This document shows, piece by piece, positions 8,170 through 16,668 of a stretch of 64,000 bases of DNA. Origin of the DNA: Streptomyces sp. NRRL F-2580 (lineage in GTDB: Bacteria > Actinomycetota > Actinomycetes > Streptomycetales > Streptomycetaceae). Position numbers and translations under genes: made by a program. The DNA is taken from the NCBI RefSeq assembly GCF_000720115.1, contig NZ_JOIR01000007.1:124001-188000 (forward strand), given 5' to 3'. Within the stretch, counting starts at the first letter, position 1. Every line of letters starts with the position of its first letter. The notes beneath the pieces are model-generated. The model was given only the letters and a program-made list of their open reading frames with translations. It was not told the DNA's origin and did not search any database.

Positions 8170-10128
8170 TCAGTCCTCGCTGCCGGCGGCGCCCGGGAGC
8201 TTGCTCTGGATCAGGTCCATGACCGAGGAGTCGGCGAGCGTGGTGACGTCACCGACCGCGCGGTTCTCCGCCACGTCGCGCAGCAGACGACGCATGATCT
8301 TGCCCGAGCGGGTCTTCGGCAGCTCCTGGACCGGCAGGATCCGCTTCGGCTTGGCGATCGGGCCGAGCGTGGCGCCCACGTGGTTGCGCAGGTCCGCGAC
8401 CAGGCCCTCGGTCTCGGAGGCGCTGCCGCGCAGGATGACGAAGGCCACGATGGCCTGCCCCGTGGTCTCGTCGTTGGCGCCGACCACGGCCGCCTCGGCG
8501 ACCGAGGGGTGCGAGACGAGCGCCGACTCCACCTCGGTGGTCGAGATGTTGTGGCCGGACACCAGCATCACGTCGTCCACCCGGCCGAGCAGCCAGATGT
8601 CGCCGTCGTCGTCCTTCTTGGCGCCGTCGCCCGCGAAGTACCTGCCCTCGAAGCGAGACCAGTAGGTGTCGATGAACCGCTGGTCGTCACCCCAGATGGT
8701 GCGCAGCATCGACGGCCACGGCTCGGTGAGGACCAGGTAGCCGCCTCCGCCGTTCGGGACCTCGTGCGCCTCGTCGTCCACGACGGTGGCGGAGATTCCG
8801 GGCAGGGCGCGCTGCGCGGAGCCCGGCTTGGTGTGCGTGACGCCCGGCAGCGGGGAGATCATCATGGCGCCGGTCTCGGTCTGCCACCAGGTGTCCACGA
8901 TCGGGCAGCGGTCGCCGCCGATGTGCTTGCGGTACCAGATCCAGGCCTCGGGGTTGATCGGCTCGCCGACCGAGCCCAGCACGCGCAGGCTCGACAGATC
9001 GAACTTCGCGGGGATGTCGTCGCCCCACTTCATGAACGTACGGATGGCCGTCGGCGCCGTGTAGAGGATGGTGACGCCGTACTTCTGCACGACCTCCCAG
9101 AACCGGCCCTGGTGCGGGGTGTCCGGCGTGCCCTCGTACATCACCTGGGTGGCGCCGTTGGCGAGCGGCCCGTAGACGATGTAGGAGTGCCCGGTCACCC
9201 AGCCGATGTCGGCGGTGCACCAGTAGACGTCGGTCTCGGGCTTCAGGTCGAAGACCGCGTGGTGGGTGTACGCGGTTTGGGTGAGGTAGCCGCCGGAGGT
9301 GTGCAGGATGCCCTTCGGCTTACCCGTGGTGCCCGAGGTGTAGAGGATGAAGAGCGGGTGCTCGGCATCGAAGGGCTGCGGGGTGTGCTCGGCGGACTGC
9401 CGGCCGACCACCTCGTGCCACCAGACGTCGCGGCCCTCGGTGAAGGCGGTGTCCTGACCGGTGCGGCGCACGACGAGCACGTGCTCGACCTGCGGACACT
9501 TGGCGACGGCCTCGTCGATGGCGGGCTTCAGGGCGCTGGGCTTGCCGCGGCGGTAGCCGCCGTCGGCGGTGATGACCAGCTTGGCGTCGGCGTCCTGGAT
9601 GCGGGAGGCGACGGCGTCGGCGGAGAAGCCGCCGAAGACCACGGAGTGCGCGGCGCCGACGCGGGCGCACGCGAGCATCGCGACGACCGCCTCGGGGATC
9701 ATCGGCAGGTAGACGGCGACGCGGTCGCCCGCCTCGACGCCCAGCTCGGTCAGGGCGTTCGCGGCCCTGGAGACCTCGTCCTTGAGCTCGGCGTAGGTGA
9801 TCGCGCGGCTGTCCCCGGGCTCGCCCTCGAAGTGGATGGCGACGCGGTCGCCGTTGCCGGCCTCGACGTGGCGGTCCACGCAGTTGTACGCGACGTTCAG
9901 CTTGCCGTCCGCGAACCACTTCGCGAAGGGCGGGTTCGTCCAGTCGAGCGTCTCGGTCGGCTCGGTGGCCCAGCTCAGCCGCCGGGCCTGCTCGGCCCAG
10001 AAGCCCAGCCGGTCCGCGTCGGCCTGTGCGTACGCAGCCTCTGTCACATTGGCGGCGGCGGCCAGATCGGCAGGCGGTGCGAACCGCCGCTCCTCCTTGA
10101 GCAGATTGGCCAGGCTCTCATTGCTCAC
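8170..10128 (-). CDS. acs: Acetyl-CoA synthetase
   Basis: An AMP-forming acetate:CoA ligase, 652 residues from GTG 10128. This start has GGGAG 5 nt upstream and gives the usual family length; an ATG 42 nt further up has no such site. The P-loop-like core Y-T-S-G-T-T-G-K-P-K-G and the C-terminal P-K-T-R-S-G-K-I-M-R are intact; the last lysine is the residue acetylated in known Acs enzymes to switch activity off. It feeds acetate into central metabolism. A DasR-like site and a TATAGG -10 box lie upstream (10209-10231). Confidence 0.96.
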   Translation of the reverse strand: MSNESLANLLKEERRFAPPADLAAAANVTEAAYAQADADRLGFWAEQARRLSWATEPTETLDWTNPPFAKWFADGKLNVAYNCVDRHVEAGNGDRVAIHFEGEPGDSRAITYAELKDEVSRAANALTELGVEAGDRVAVYLPMIPEAVVAMLACARVGAAHSVVFGGFSADAVASRIQDADAKLVITADGGYRRGKPSALKPAIDEAVAKCPQVEHVLVVRRTGQDTAFTEGRDVWWHEVVGRQSAEHTPQPFDAEHPLFILYTSGTTGKPKGILHTSGGYLTQTAYTHHAVFDLKPETDVYWCTADIGWVTGHSYIVYGPLANGATQVMYEGTPDTPHQGRFWEVVQKYGVTILYTAPTAIRTFMKWGDDIPAKFDLSSLRVLGSVGEPINPEAWIWYRKHIGGDRCPIVDTWWQTETGAMMISPLPGVTHTKPGSAQRALPGISATVVDDEAHEVPNGGGGYLVLTEPWPSMLRTIWGDDQRFIDTYWSRFEGRYFAGDGAKKDDDGDIWLLGRVDDVMLVSGHNISTTEVESALVSHPSVAEAAVVGANDETTGQAIVAFVILRGSASETEGLVADLRNHVGATLGPIAKPKRILPVQELPKTRSGKIMRRLLRDVAENRAVGDVTTLADSSVMDLIQSKLPGAAGSED

Positions 10129-10212
10129 GACATCTCCCTTTCCCAGGGTGTCCGTTGTGTCCCCGGGCATAGCTCATCAGTCAGCGGCCCAGGTGACAAG
10201 GGGTAGCCGAGA

Positions 10213-10228
10213 ATTGGTTTAGACCTAT
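10213..10228 (-). promoter_or_regulatory. dre-like (DasR) site in the acs promoter
   Basis: On the minus strand AGGTCTAAACCA matches the DasR element TGGTCTAGACCA at 10 of 12 positions. It overlaps a TATAGG -10-like hexamer about 90 bp upstream of the acs start. GntR-family control of acs by amino-sugar status is plausible but unproven. Confidence 0.35.
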
Positions 10229-10262
10229 ATCACGATCGGCCCGCACGAGAACGGCGTGCGAA

Positions 10263-10298
10263 TGGCCCCCTCCCGCTGCAGGGTGCGGGAAGGGGCCA
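10263..10298 (-). terminator. Terminator after the SulP-CA gene
   Basis: A 14-bp stem with one mismatch, TGGCCCCTTCCCGC against GCGGGAGGGGGCCA on the minus strand, lies 32 bp after the stop. Confidence 0.6.
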
Positions 10299-10329
10299 AA
10301 CGATTGCACGGACAGGGGAGGGTATCGGT

Positions 10330-12798
10330 TCAGGCGTGCTGGCCCACGGTGTCGAAGACCCGGCAGTCGAAGAAGTCCTCGCCCTCGGACAGCAGGTAGG
10401 CCTGTGCCTCGCCCACGTGGAAGTACATGCCGTGCAGTTCCAGCGTGCCCTCGGCGAGCCGTCTGGCCACCGATTCGTGTGCCCGCAGGTGCTCCAGCTG
10501 CTGGACCACATTGGTCAGGCACAACTGCTCCACCGCGTCCGCCGGGAGCCGGCCGGAGATCCGGGCCCAGCGGTGGTGGCGACTGGCCATCCGCTCCAGG
10601 CTCGGCAGCCCGTGCCGCAGCCAGCGGCGCAGCGGGGTCATCGGAAGCCCGGGCGCGGAGCTGAGCAGGGCCTGCATGGCCCCGCAGCCCGAGTGCCCGC
10701 ACACCGTGATGCTGTCGACCTTCAGCACGTCCACGGCGTACTCGATGGCCGCGGCGACGGAGTCGTCCGTGGACTCCGCGCCGGGCAGCGGGACGAGGTT
10801 GCCGACGTTGCGGACCGTGAACAGGTCGCCCGGGCCGCTGGCCGTGATCATGCTGGTCACCAGGCGGGAGTCCGCGCAGGTGAGGAAGAGCTGGGAGGGC
10901 CGCTGCCCCTCGCGGGCCAGCCGGGCCAGCTCGTCCCGCACGTGGGGGGCGGTGTCCCGCTGGAAGGCGCTGATCCCGCTCGCCAGTTGGCCGGCGCCGC
11001 GCCGCCGGGGCGCCGGCGGGGCCTCGTCTGCGGAGGTCTCGGCCGCGGAGGTCTCGGCCGCTGCCATCGCCGCGGCCGTGGGCGTACGGGTCCCGGCGGG
11101 GCGGTGGTCGCAGTGGTTCTGCCAGGGGGTCCAGGGCCGGCAGCACTGGTGGACTCCGCGCTGGGCCGCGCGCCGGGACCGCTCGGCGCCGCGGGCCGCG
11201 TGGATCGCTTCCGCGGTCCCGGCGCGGGTGCCGTCGGAGCCCCCGAAGCCGTCGGGACCGTCCGGGTCGTCGCCCGGGTCGGTGCCGGAGCTCAGGGTCG
11301 TCGAGCCCGAGCGGCCGGTGACCTCCAGCGAGCCCCCGTGCGCCAGATGGGACTCCTGCCAGTCGTGCAGCGTCTCGTAGGCCGCGTGGTCCATGAAGGA
11401 GCCGTCCAGCTCGATCACCACGTGCCCGTCGTGCGGAATCTGGTTCAGCACCCGGCTCAGCCGCGGCACCGCGAGGAAGGTCAACTGCCCGCGAGCCCGC
11501 ACCCGGTGGACCCCGCTGTCCAGCCGCTCCACGGTGATCCGGGTCCGGGCGAGCCGGTGCAGGGCCAGCGCCACGGCCACGGCGATGCCGACGGCCACGC
11601 CCTCCAGGACCCCGCCGAGCACCACGGCCACGATGGTCGTGGCGTAGACCGGGATCTCCCGGTGCCGGGTGACGCTGCGCAGGTGCGTGATGCTGACCAT
11701 CTGCACGCCCACGGCCATCACCAGCGCGGCCAGTGCGGCCAGCGGGATCAGGTCGAGGACCGGGACCAGCAGCCCGGCGGCCAGTGCCACCCAGAGGCCG
11801 TGCAGCATGGTCGATCTCCGGCTGACCGCACCGGACTTGACGTTGGCCACGCTCCGGACGGCCACACCCGAGACGGGCAGTCCTCCGAGCGCACCGGAGA
11901 CGATGTTCGCCGCACCCTGCCCCCACAGCTCGCGGTTGAGGTCGGTGCGCGGGGGACGGTTGTCCGTACGCCGCTCGGAGGCGATCAGCTTGTCGGTCGC
12001 GACCGCGGAGAGCAGGGACTGCACGCTGCCGACCAGGGCGATGGTCAGGACGGCGGCGAGGATGCCGAGGACGGGGCCCTCGGGCAGCTCGGGCAGGGCG
12101 TGGCTGCGCCAGGACGGCAGGTCCACCCGGGGCAGGGCGAGCCCGGACAGCGCGGCGGCGGCGGTGGCCGCGGTGACCGCCGCCAGTGCGGCGGGGGCCT
12201 TGCGCAGGAACCGGCCGGCCCGTCCGGGCAGCCACGGCCAGGCGAGCAGGACAGTGAGGGTCAGCGCGCTGACGCCGAGTGCCGCAGGATGCAGCGCGGC
12301 CAACTGGGCTGGCAGACCGAGGACATTGGCCATGGTGGAGCTCTGCGGGTTGCCGCCGAGCACGATGTGCAGCTGGGCGAGTGCGATCGTCACGCCGATC
12401 CCGGCGAGCAGGCCGTGCACGATGGCCGGGCTGACCATGAGCGCCGACCTGGCGGTGCGCAGTGCGGCGAGGCCGAGCTGGCAGACGCCGGCGAGCACGG
12501 TGATGGCGCATGTCGTGCGCCACCCGTAGTGCTGGATCAACTCGGCGGTGACCACGGTCAGTCCGGCGGCGGGCCCGCTGACCTGGAGCGGGGCGCCGCC
12601 GAGCCACCCGGCGACGATTCCGCCGACCGCTGCGGCGACCAGCCCCGCCTGGAGGGGGGCGCCGGTGGCCAGGGCGATGCCGAGCGAGAGCGGCAGGGCG
12701 ATCAGGAAGACGGCGATGGAGGCGGAGAGGTCGGCGGGGAGATCTTTGCGGATCTCCCCGATCTCTCGGGTCGGACGCGTGCGGGAGGTGGCTGTCAT
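10330..12798 (-). CDS. SulP-family anion transporter fused to a beta-carbonic anhydrase
   Basis: An 822-residue fusion. Residues about 20-420 form the SulP membrane domain with its characteristic N-terminal helices; about 435-510 look like a STAS domain; after a Pro/Ala-rich linker, 605-822 is a beta-carbonic anhydrase. Zinc ligands are C641 (C-A-D-S-R), H702 and C705 (H-S-G-C-G), with the D643-R645 dyad intact. Family knowledge: SulP-CA fusions are thought to move bicarbonate (or sulphate) and interconvert it with CO2 at the membrane. Bicarbonate as substrate is inference. GGAG-type ribosome site before ATG 12798. PHO-box-like repeats lie upstream. Confidence 0.92.
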   Translation of the reverse strand: MTATSRTRPTREIGEIRKDLPADLSASIAVFLIALPLSLGIALATGAPLQAGLVAAAVGGIVAGWLGGAPLQVSGPAAGLTVVTAELIQHYGWRTTCAITVLAGVCQLGLAALRTARSALMVSPAIVHGLLAGIGVTIALAQLHIVLGGNPQSSTMANVLGLPAQLAALHPAALGVSALTLTVLLAWPWLPGRAGRFLRKAPAALAAVTAATAAAALSGLALPRVDLPSWRSHALPELPEGPVLGILAAVLTIALVGSVQSLLSAVATDKLIASERRTDNRPPRTDLNRELWGQGAANIVSGALGGLPVSGVAVRSVANVKSGAVSRRSTMLHGLWVALAAGLLVPVLDLIPLAALAALVMAVGVQMVSITHLRSVTRHREIPVYATTIVAVVLGGVLEGVAVGIAVAVALALHRLARTRITVERLDSGVHRVRARGQLTFLAVPRLSRVLNQIPHDGHVVIELDGSFMDHAAYETLHDWQESHLAHGGSLEVTGRSGSTTLSSGTDPGDDPDGPDGFGGSDGTRAGTAEAIHAARGAERSRRAAQRGVHQCCRPWTPWQNHCDHRPAGTRTPTAAAMAAAETSAAETSADEAPPAPRRRGAGQLASGISAFQRDTAPHVRDELARLAREGQRPSQLFLTCADSRLVTSMITASGPGDLFTVRNVGNLVPLPGAESTDDSVAAAIEYAVDVLKVDSITVCGHSGCGAMQALLSSAPGLPMTPLRRWLRHGLPSLERMASRHHRWARISGRLPADAVEQLCLTNVVQQLEHLRAHESVARRLAEGTLELHGMYFHVGEAQAYLLSEGEDFFDCRVFDTVGQHA

Positions 12799-13033
12799 GG
12801 GTTCCCGTCTCCTCTGGGGAGGGATGAAGCGGCGGGAGTCTCAACACTCGGTAAATGGATGGTAATGGAGAGTAAAGGTAAGCGGTGAATAATGCGGGCA
12901 AATGGCCTATAAATTACCCCTCAAGAGTGATTAAGCATTTTGTACGGCTTGTCATACCTTCCTCAAAGCTGACTGCGTGGGACGTTGCGGCGCGGAAGTC
13001 CTGCGACGGAACTGCGAGGGAGAGGTGGGGCGG
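12799..13033. other. Divergent promoter region, AT-rich
   Basis: This 235-bp gap between the SulP-CA gene and the NodB-like lipoprotein gene is visibly AT-richer than its surroundings. It holds the repeats at 12850-12902 and no convincing small gene. Confidence 0.5.
12850..12902. promoter_or_regulatory. PHO-box-like direct repeats
   Basis: Heptamers GGTAAAT (12850), GGTAATG (12861), AGTAAAG (12871), GGTGAAT (12884) and GGCAAAT (12897) recur at roughly 11-13 nt. They resemble reversed PHO boxes (GGTGAAC, 11-nt units). They lie 52-104 bp upstream of the SulP-CA start and 130-185 bp upstream of the lipoprotein start. PhoP binding is inference. Confidence 0.3.
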
Positions 13034-14338
13034 ATGATCGCCGCCACGAAGAAGATCGCCGGCGGCCTGGTCGCCTCGGCACTGGTCCTGGGAGTTGCCG
13101 GGTGCAGCACCTCGGGGCCCGCCAAGTCACCGGCTCCCGGGGCGCCGAACGCACGGAAGGGTGCCGAGGCGGAGGCCCCCGGCAGCGTCAACCGGCCCAT
13201 CGGCGACGGTTCGACCGCGTACACCGGCCCCCAGCCGAACGTGCAGAAGCCGCAGAAGCTGAAGCCCGGCGAAAAGCCGCCGCAGTTCGTGGTCTTCTCC
13301 TGGGACGGGGCCGGCGAGGACAGCCAGAAGCTCTTCTCGCACTTCCGTGAGGTCGGCAAGCAGTACAACGCCCGCATGACGTACTTCCTCAGCGGCGTCT
13401 ACATGCTCCCGGAGGAGAAACGTTCCCTCTATACGGCGCCGCAGCACTCGCCCGGCCGCTCCGACATCGGCTTCGGCGACCTCCAGGGCATCAAGGACAC
13501 CGCCACCCAGGTGCGCGCGGCCTGGCTGGAGGGCAACGAGATCGGCACCCACTTCAACGGGCACTTCTGCGGGCCCGACGGCGGCGTCGGCACCTGGTCC
13601 GTGGGCGAATGGAAGAGCGAGATCAACCAGGCCAAGTCCTTCGTCAAGAACTGGAAGACCAACGCGGGCCTGAAGACCATGGAGGCGCTCCCCTTCGACT
13701 ACGACAAGGAGCTCATCGGCGCCCGCACCCCCTGCCTCGAAGGCCAGAAGAACTTCATGCTGGCGGCGAAGGACATGGGCTTCCGCTACGACTCCAGCGG
13801 CATCAGCAAGCAGATCTGGCCCAAGAAGACGGACGGGCTCTGGGACGTCCCGCTCCAGCTGGTGCCCATGCCCGGCCGCGCCTTCGACACCCTGAGCATG
13901 GACTACAACTACATGGTCAACCAGTCCGGGACGACCTCGCAGGGAGACCCCTCGCAGCACGCGTACTGGGGCGACCAGATGCGCGACGGCCTGCACGAGG
14001 CCTTCGACCGCGTCTACCAGGGCAACCGTGCGCCGCTGATCATCGGCAACCACTTCGAGTCCTGGAACGGCGGCACCTACATGCGTGCCGTCGAGGAGTC
14101 CATCAAGTCCATGTGCACCAAGCCGGAGGTCCGCTGCGTGCCGTTCCGCGAGCTGGTGGACTGGCTGGACGCCCAGGACCCGAAGGTCCTGGAGTGGATG
14201 CGCACCCTCGACGTCGGCGAGGCGCCGAAGCAGGGCTGGGCGAAGTTCCTGACCGCGGGGCCGCCGGCGCGGCCGGCCGCCCCCGCGGGCGTCAAGCCGG
14301 CTGCGGAGCCGGCTGATGAGAGTGCGGACGAGGGCTGA
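13034..14338 (+). CDS. Secreted lipoprotein with a NodB-like polysaccharide-deacetylase fold
   Basis: 434 residues from ATG 13034, chosen because it gives a clean lipoprotein signal (K6-K7, hydrophobic core, lipobox V-A-G-C with Cys24) behind GAGAGGTGGGG. The mature part has F-S-W-D-G (89-92) and T-H-F-N-G-H (172-177). These align with NodB motifs 1 and 2: His173 and His177 of H-x3-H are kept, but the second Asp of T-F-D-D is Gly92. Metal-dependent sugar deacetylation is therefore doubtful. The last 47 nt overlap the 3' end of the convergent ATPase gene. Confidence 0.75.
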   Translation: MIAATKKIAGGLVASALVLGVAGCSTSGPAKSPAPGAPNARKGAEAEAPGSVNRPIGDGSTAYTGPQPNVQKPQKLKPGEKPPQFVVFSWDGAGEDSQKLFSHFREVGKQYNARMTYFLSGVYMLPEEKRSLYTAPQHSPGRSDIGFGDLQGIKDTATQVRAAWLEGNEIGTHFNGHFCGPDGGVGTWSVGEWKSEINQAKSFVKNWKTNAGLKTMEALPFDYDKELIGARTPCLEGQKNFMLAAKDMGFRYDSSGISKQIWPKKTDGLWDVPLQLVPMPGRAFDTLSMDYNYMVNQSGTTSQGDPSQHAYWGDQMRDGLHEAFDRVYQGNRAPLIIGNHFESWNGGTYMRAVEESIKSMCTKPEVRCVPFRELVDWLDAQDPKVLEWMRTLDVGEAPKQGWAKFLTAGPPARPAAPAGVKPAAEPADESADEG

Positions 14339-15332
14339 CGAAGGACTCGCCCGCGGCGGTGCCCGCGACGCCCTCGCGCAGGGTGAAATCGGGGTCGACC
14401 TGGTTCGCCAGGTCGACCCCGGTCTTGGCGTTGCCCCAGCTCTCCGCGTTCTTGAGGTGGAAGCGCACCATCTGCTCGGTGTACCGGTCCCAGTCGCGCT
14501 GGGCGTATGAGTCGTCGGCCGCGTCCTGGAGCGCCTGGAGCGCGAACCGGTTGGTCGCCTCCAGCAGCTCGAAGGCGGCCGGACGGCCCTTCTCCATCGC
14601 CCGTACCCAGTCGGAGTGCCCGACGGTGACCAGCAGGTCCTCGCCCACCTCGTCCTGGAGGAACTCGATGTCCTCGGGGCCCTGCACCTTGTTGCCGATG
14701 ACCTTCAGCGTGACCCCGAAGTCCCGCGCGTACTCCTTGTACTGGCGGTAGACGGAGACCCCCTTGCGGGTCGGCTCGGCCACCAGGAAGGTCATGTCGA
14801 AGCGGGTGAACATGCCCGAGGCGAAGGAGTCGGATCCGGCCGTCATGTCGACGACCACGTACTCGTCCGGGCCGTCGACCAGGTGGTTGAGGCACAGCTC
14901 GACCGCCCCGACCTTGGAGTGGTAGCAGGCCACGCCGAGGTCGGCCTCGGTGAACGGCCCGGTGGCCATGAGCCGTACGGGCTCCCCGTCGAGCAGGAGC
15001 GTGCGCGCGCAGGCCTCGTACACCGGGTTGTCCTCGGTGACCCGCAGCAGGCGCGAGCCCCGGCCGGGCGGGGTGGTCTTGATCATCGTGTCGGCGGACG
15101 CGATGCGCGGGTTGGAGCCCCGCAGGTACTCCTTGATCAGGGGCAGGTGCGCGCCCAGGGCGGGCAGTTCGGCGGCCTCGTCCTCGCCGAGACCGAGCGC
15201 GGCGCCCAGGTGCTGGTTGATGTCGGCGTCCACCGCGACGACGGGGGCCTCATTGGCGGCGAGGTGGCGGATGAAGAGGGAGGACAGCGTCGTCTTGCCG
15301 CTGCCGCCCTTTCCCACGAAAGCGATCTTCAT
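14292..15332 (-). CDS. CooC/ParA-like (SIMIBI) ATPase
   Basis: 346 residues. The N-terminus has the deviant Walker A K-G-G-S-G-K-T-T with signature Lys8 and Lys13. V-D-A-D-I-N at about 39-44 is the switch region, and V-V-D-M-T-A-G-S is the Walker B area. It resembles CooC-type maturation ATPases and Streptomyces ATP-binding proteins of unknown role more than chromosome-partition ParA, since no parB neighbours it. ATG 15332 follows GGTGAAC; an in-frame GTG lies two codons upstream. It is divergent, 79 bp away, from the Fic-fold gene, which suggests a functional pair. Confidence 0.75.
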   Translation of the reverse strand: MKIAFVGKGGSGKTTLSSLFIRHLAANEAPVVAVDADINQHLGAALGLGEDEAAELPALGAHLPLIKEYLRGSNPRIASADTMIKTTPPGRGSRLLRVTEDNPVYEACARTLLLDGEPVRLMATGPFTEADLGVACYHSKVGAVELCLNHLVDGPDEYVVVDMTAGSDSFASGMFTRFDMTFLVAEPTRKGVSVYRQYKEYARDFGVTLKVIGNKVQGPEDIEFLQDEVGEDLLVTVGHSDWVRAMEKGRPAAFELLEATNRFALQALQDAADDSYAQRDWDRYTEQMVRFHLKNAESWGNAKTGVDLANQVDPDFTLREGVAGTAAGESFVSPRPHSHQPAPQPA

Positions 15333-15411
15333 GTTCACCAAACGTAGTGGGTAAGTAGCACAGTGTTGTCAAGGCGAGTGAAGAAGACCACTCCAAGGAG
15401 GGGTCGGTGCT

Positions 15412-16263
15412 ATGGGTGCGCAGTGCGTAGGCTCCCTACTTATGAGTAGCGCTTCTGACCCGTTGGTCGCCCTGGGCGGGCTGCCGGGTGTCGCCGAGTC
15501 CGTGGATTCCGTACGCAAGGCCGTGGACCGGGTCTACGGGCACCGGGTGATGCGCCGCCGCGGCGGTGAGATCACCTCGGAAGCCGCCCTGCGCGGGGCC
15601 CGCGGGAGCGCGGCGCTCTCCGGTGCGGACTGGGCGCTGGAAGAGGTGCGGCGCCGCACCGACTTCGGATCGGAGCCGGAGGCGCTGACCGTGGGCGCGG
15701 CCCTGCGGCTCACCGCGGAGGCCGGGCAGCTGCTGAGCATCTGGCGGCAGTCGCCGCTGAGGGTCCTCGCGCGCCTGCACCTGGTGGCCTCGGGGTCGAC
15801 GGCCGAGGGTGACGTGGTGGGCCGCCCCCGTCTGGCGGGCGAGCAGGTGGTGGAGCCGCTGGTGGACCTTCCGCTGCCGAGCGCCGAGGAGGTCGCGGGC
15901 CGGCTGGACGGCCTGTCCCGCCTGATCATCGCGGGTGGCTCCGCCCCGGCCCTGGTCACGGCGGCGGTGGTGCACGGCGAGCTGCTGGCCCTGCGCCCGT
16001 TCGCCTCGTACAACGGGCTGGTCGCGCGGGCGGCCGAGCGCATCGTCCTGATCAACAGCGGTTTGGACCCGAAGGCGATCTGTCCGGCGGAGGTCGGTCA
16101 CGCGGAGCAGGGGCGCGAGGCGTACCTGGCCGCTTTCGAGGGCTACGTCTCCGGCACCGCGGAGGGGATGTCCGCGTGGATCGCCCACTGCGGCCGGGCG
16201 ATCGAGCTCGGAGTGCGCGAGTCGACGGCGGTCTGCGAGGCCCTGCAGCGCGGCGCGGCCTGA
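15412..16263 (+). CDS. Degenerate Fic/DOC-fold protein
   Basis: 283 residues if started at ATG 15412, which has AAGGAGG 10 nt upstream. ATG 15442 is an alternative, with TAGGCT 8 nt before it as a leaderless -10 box. The segment R195-P-F-A-S-Y-N-G-L-V-A-R206 aligns with the Fic motif H-P-F-x-x-G-N-G-R-x-x-R. The catalytic His is Arg, the first Gly is Tyr and the internal Arg is Leu, so AMP transfer is unlikely. A regulatory or scaffolding role with the divergent ATPase is possible. A strong hairpin follows at 16330. Confidence 0.7.
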   Translation: MGAQCVGSLLMSSASDPLVALGGLPGVAESVDSVRKAVDRVYGHRVMRRRGGEITSEAALRGARGSAALSGADWALEEVRRRTDFGSEPEALTVGAALRLTAEAGQLLSIWRQSPLRVLARLHLVASGSTAEGDVVGRPRLAGEQVVEPLVDLPLPSAEEVAGRLDGLSRLIIAGGSAPALVTAAVVHGELLALRPFASYNGLVARAAERIVLINSGLDPKAICPAEVGHAEQGREAYLAAFEGYVSGTAEGMSAWIAHCGRAIELGVRESTAVCEALQRGAA

Positions 16264-16326
16264 CGCGGGAGGGTGGAAGCGGGGGCCGGGGCGGACGTCG
16301 GTGAGGCGGATCGGCCCCGGACATGG

Positions 16327-16602
16327 GTTGCGGCGACACCGTACTGCTTTGGTGTCGCCGCTGGCATTCACGCCCAGTTACCAAGCGTCCTCGATAGTTG
16401 CCCATCAGGTCGGGAACTTTGCCCGTTACCTGGTGCGGCTGGCCCGTAATCGACGGGTCGACGTCGCGTGGGTGCTCGGCGTTCATGCTTCGGTCCGTGG
16501 GCCTTACTGCGTTTTAAAGATGATCCTCTCGGATGTTCTTTGGTCTCGCGGGCCGTTGCTTTATTTGTACTCCGCTTGGGAGCCATGCGAAACCCCTGAC
16601 TC
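16327..16602 (-). ncRNA. Ms1-type (scr3559-like) RNA polymerase-binding RNA
   Basis: The 405-bp gap after the HAD gene is AT-richer than its surroundings. On the minus strand TTCACC (16635-16630), 15 nt, then TAGTAA (16614-16609) predicts a start near 16602. The transcript ends pair over long range: CCAAGCG (16579-16573) with CGCTTGG (16387-16381), and TTCGC with GTGAA just outside. An 11-bp hairpin closes it. From knowledge, Ms1 in Streptomyces (scr3559) and mycobacteria (MTS2823) lies beside this HAD gene on the same strand, is about 300 nt and binds core RNA polymerase. Exact ends are inferred. Confidence 0.7.
16330..16361. terminator. Bidirectional hairpin
   Basis: A perfect 11-bp stem, GCGGCGACACC with GGTGTCGCCGC, and a 10-nt loop. 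It lies 67 bp after the Fic-like gene and at the 3' end of the predicted Ms1 RNA, so it could terminate both. No U-tract on either strand. Confidence 0.65.
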
Positions 16603-16668
16603 CACTTTTTACTATCCGGGACGAGTGCGGGTGAACCGGACAGCCCGTATCGGCGCAGGTCGGGACAT

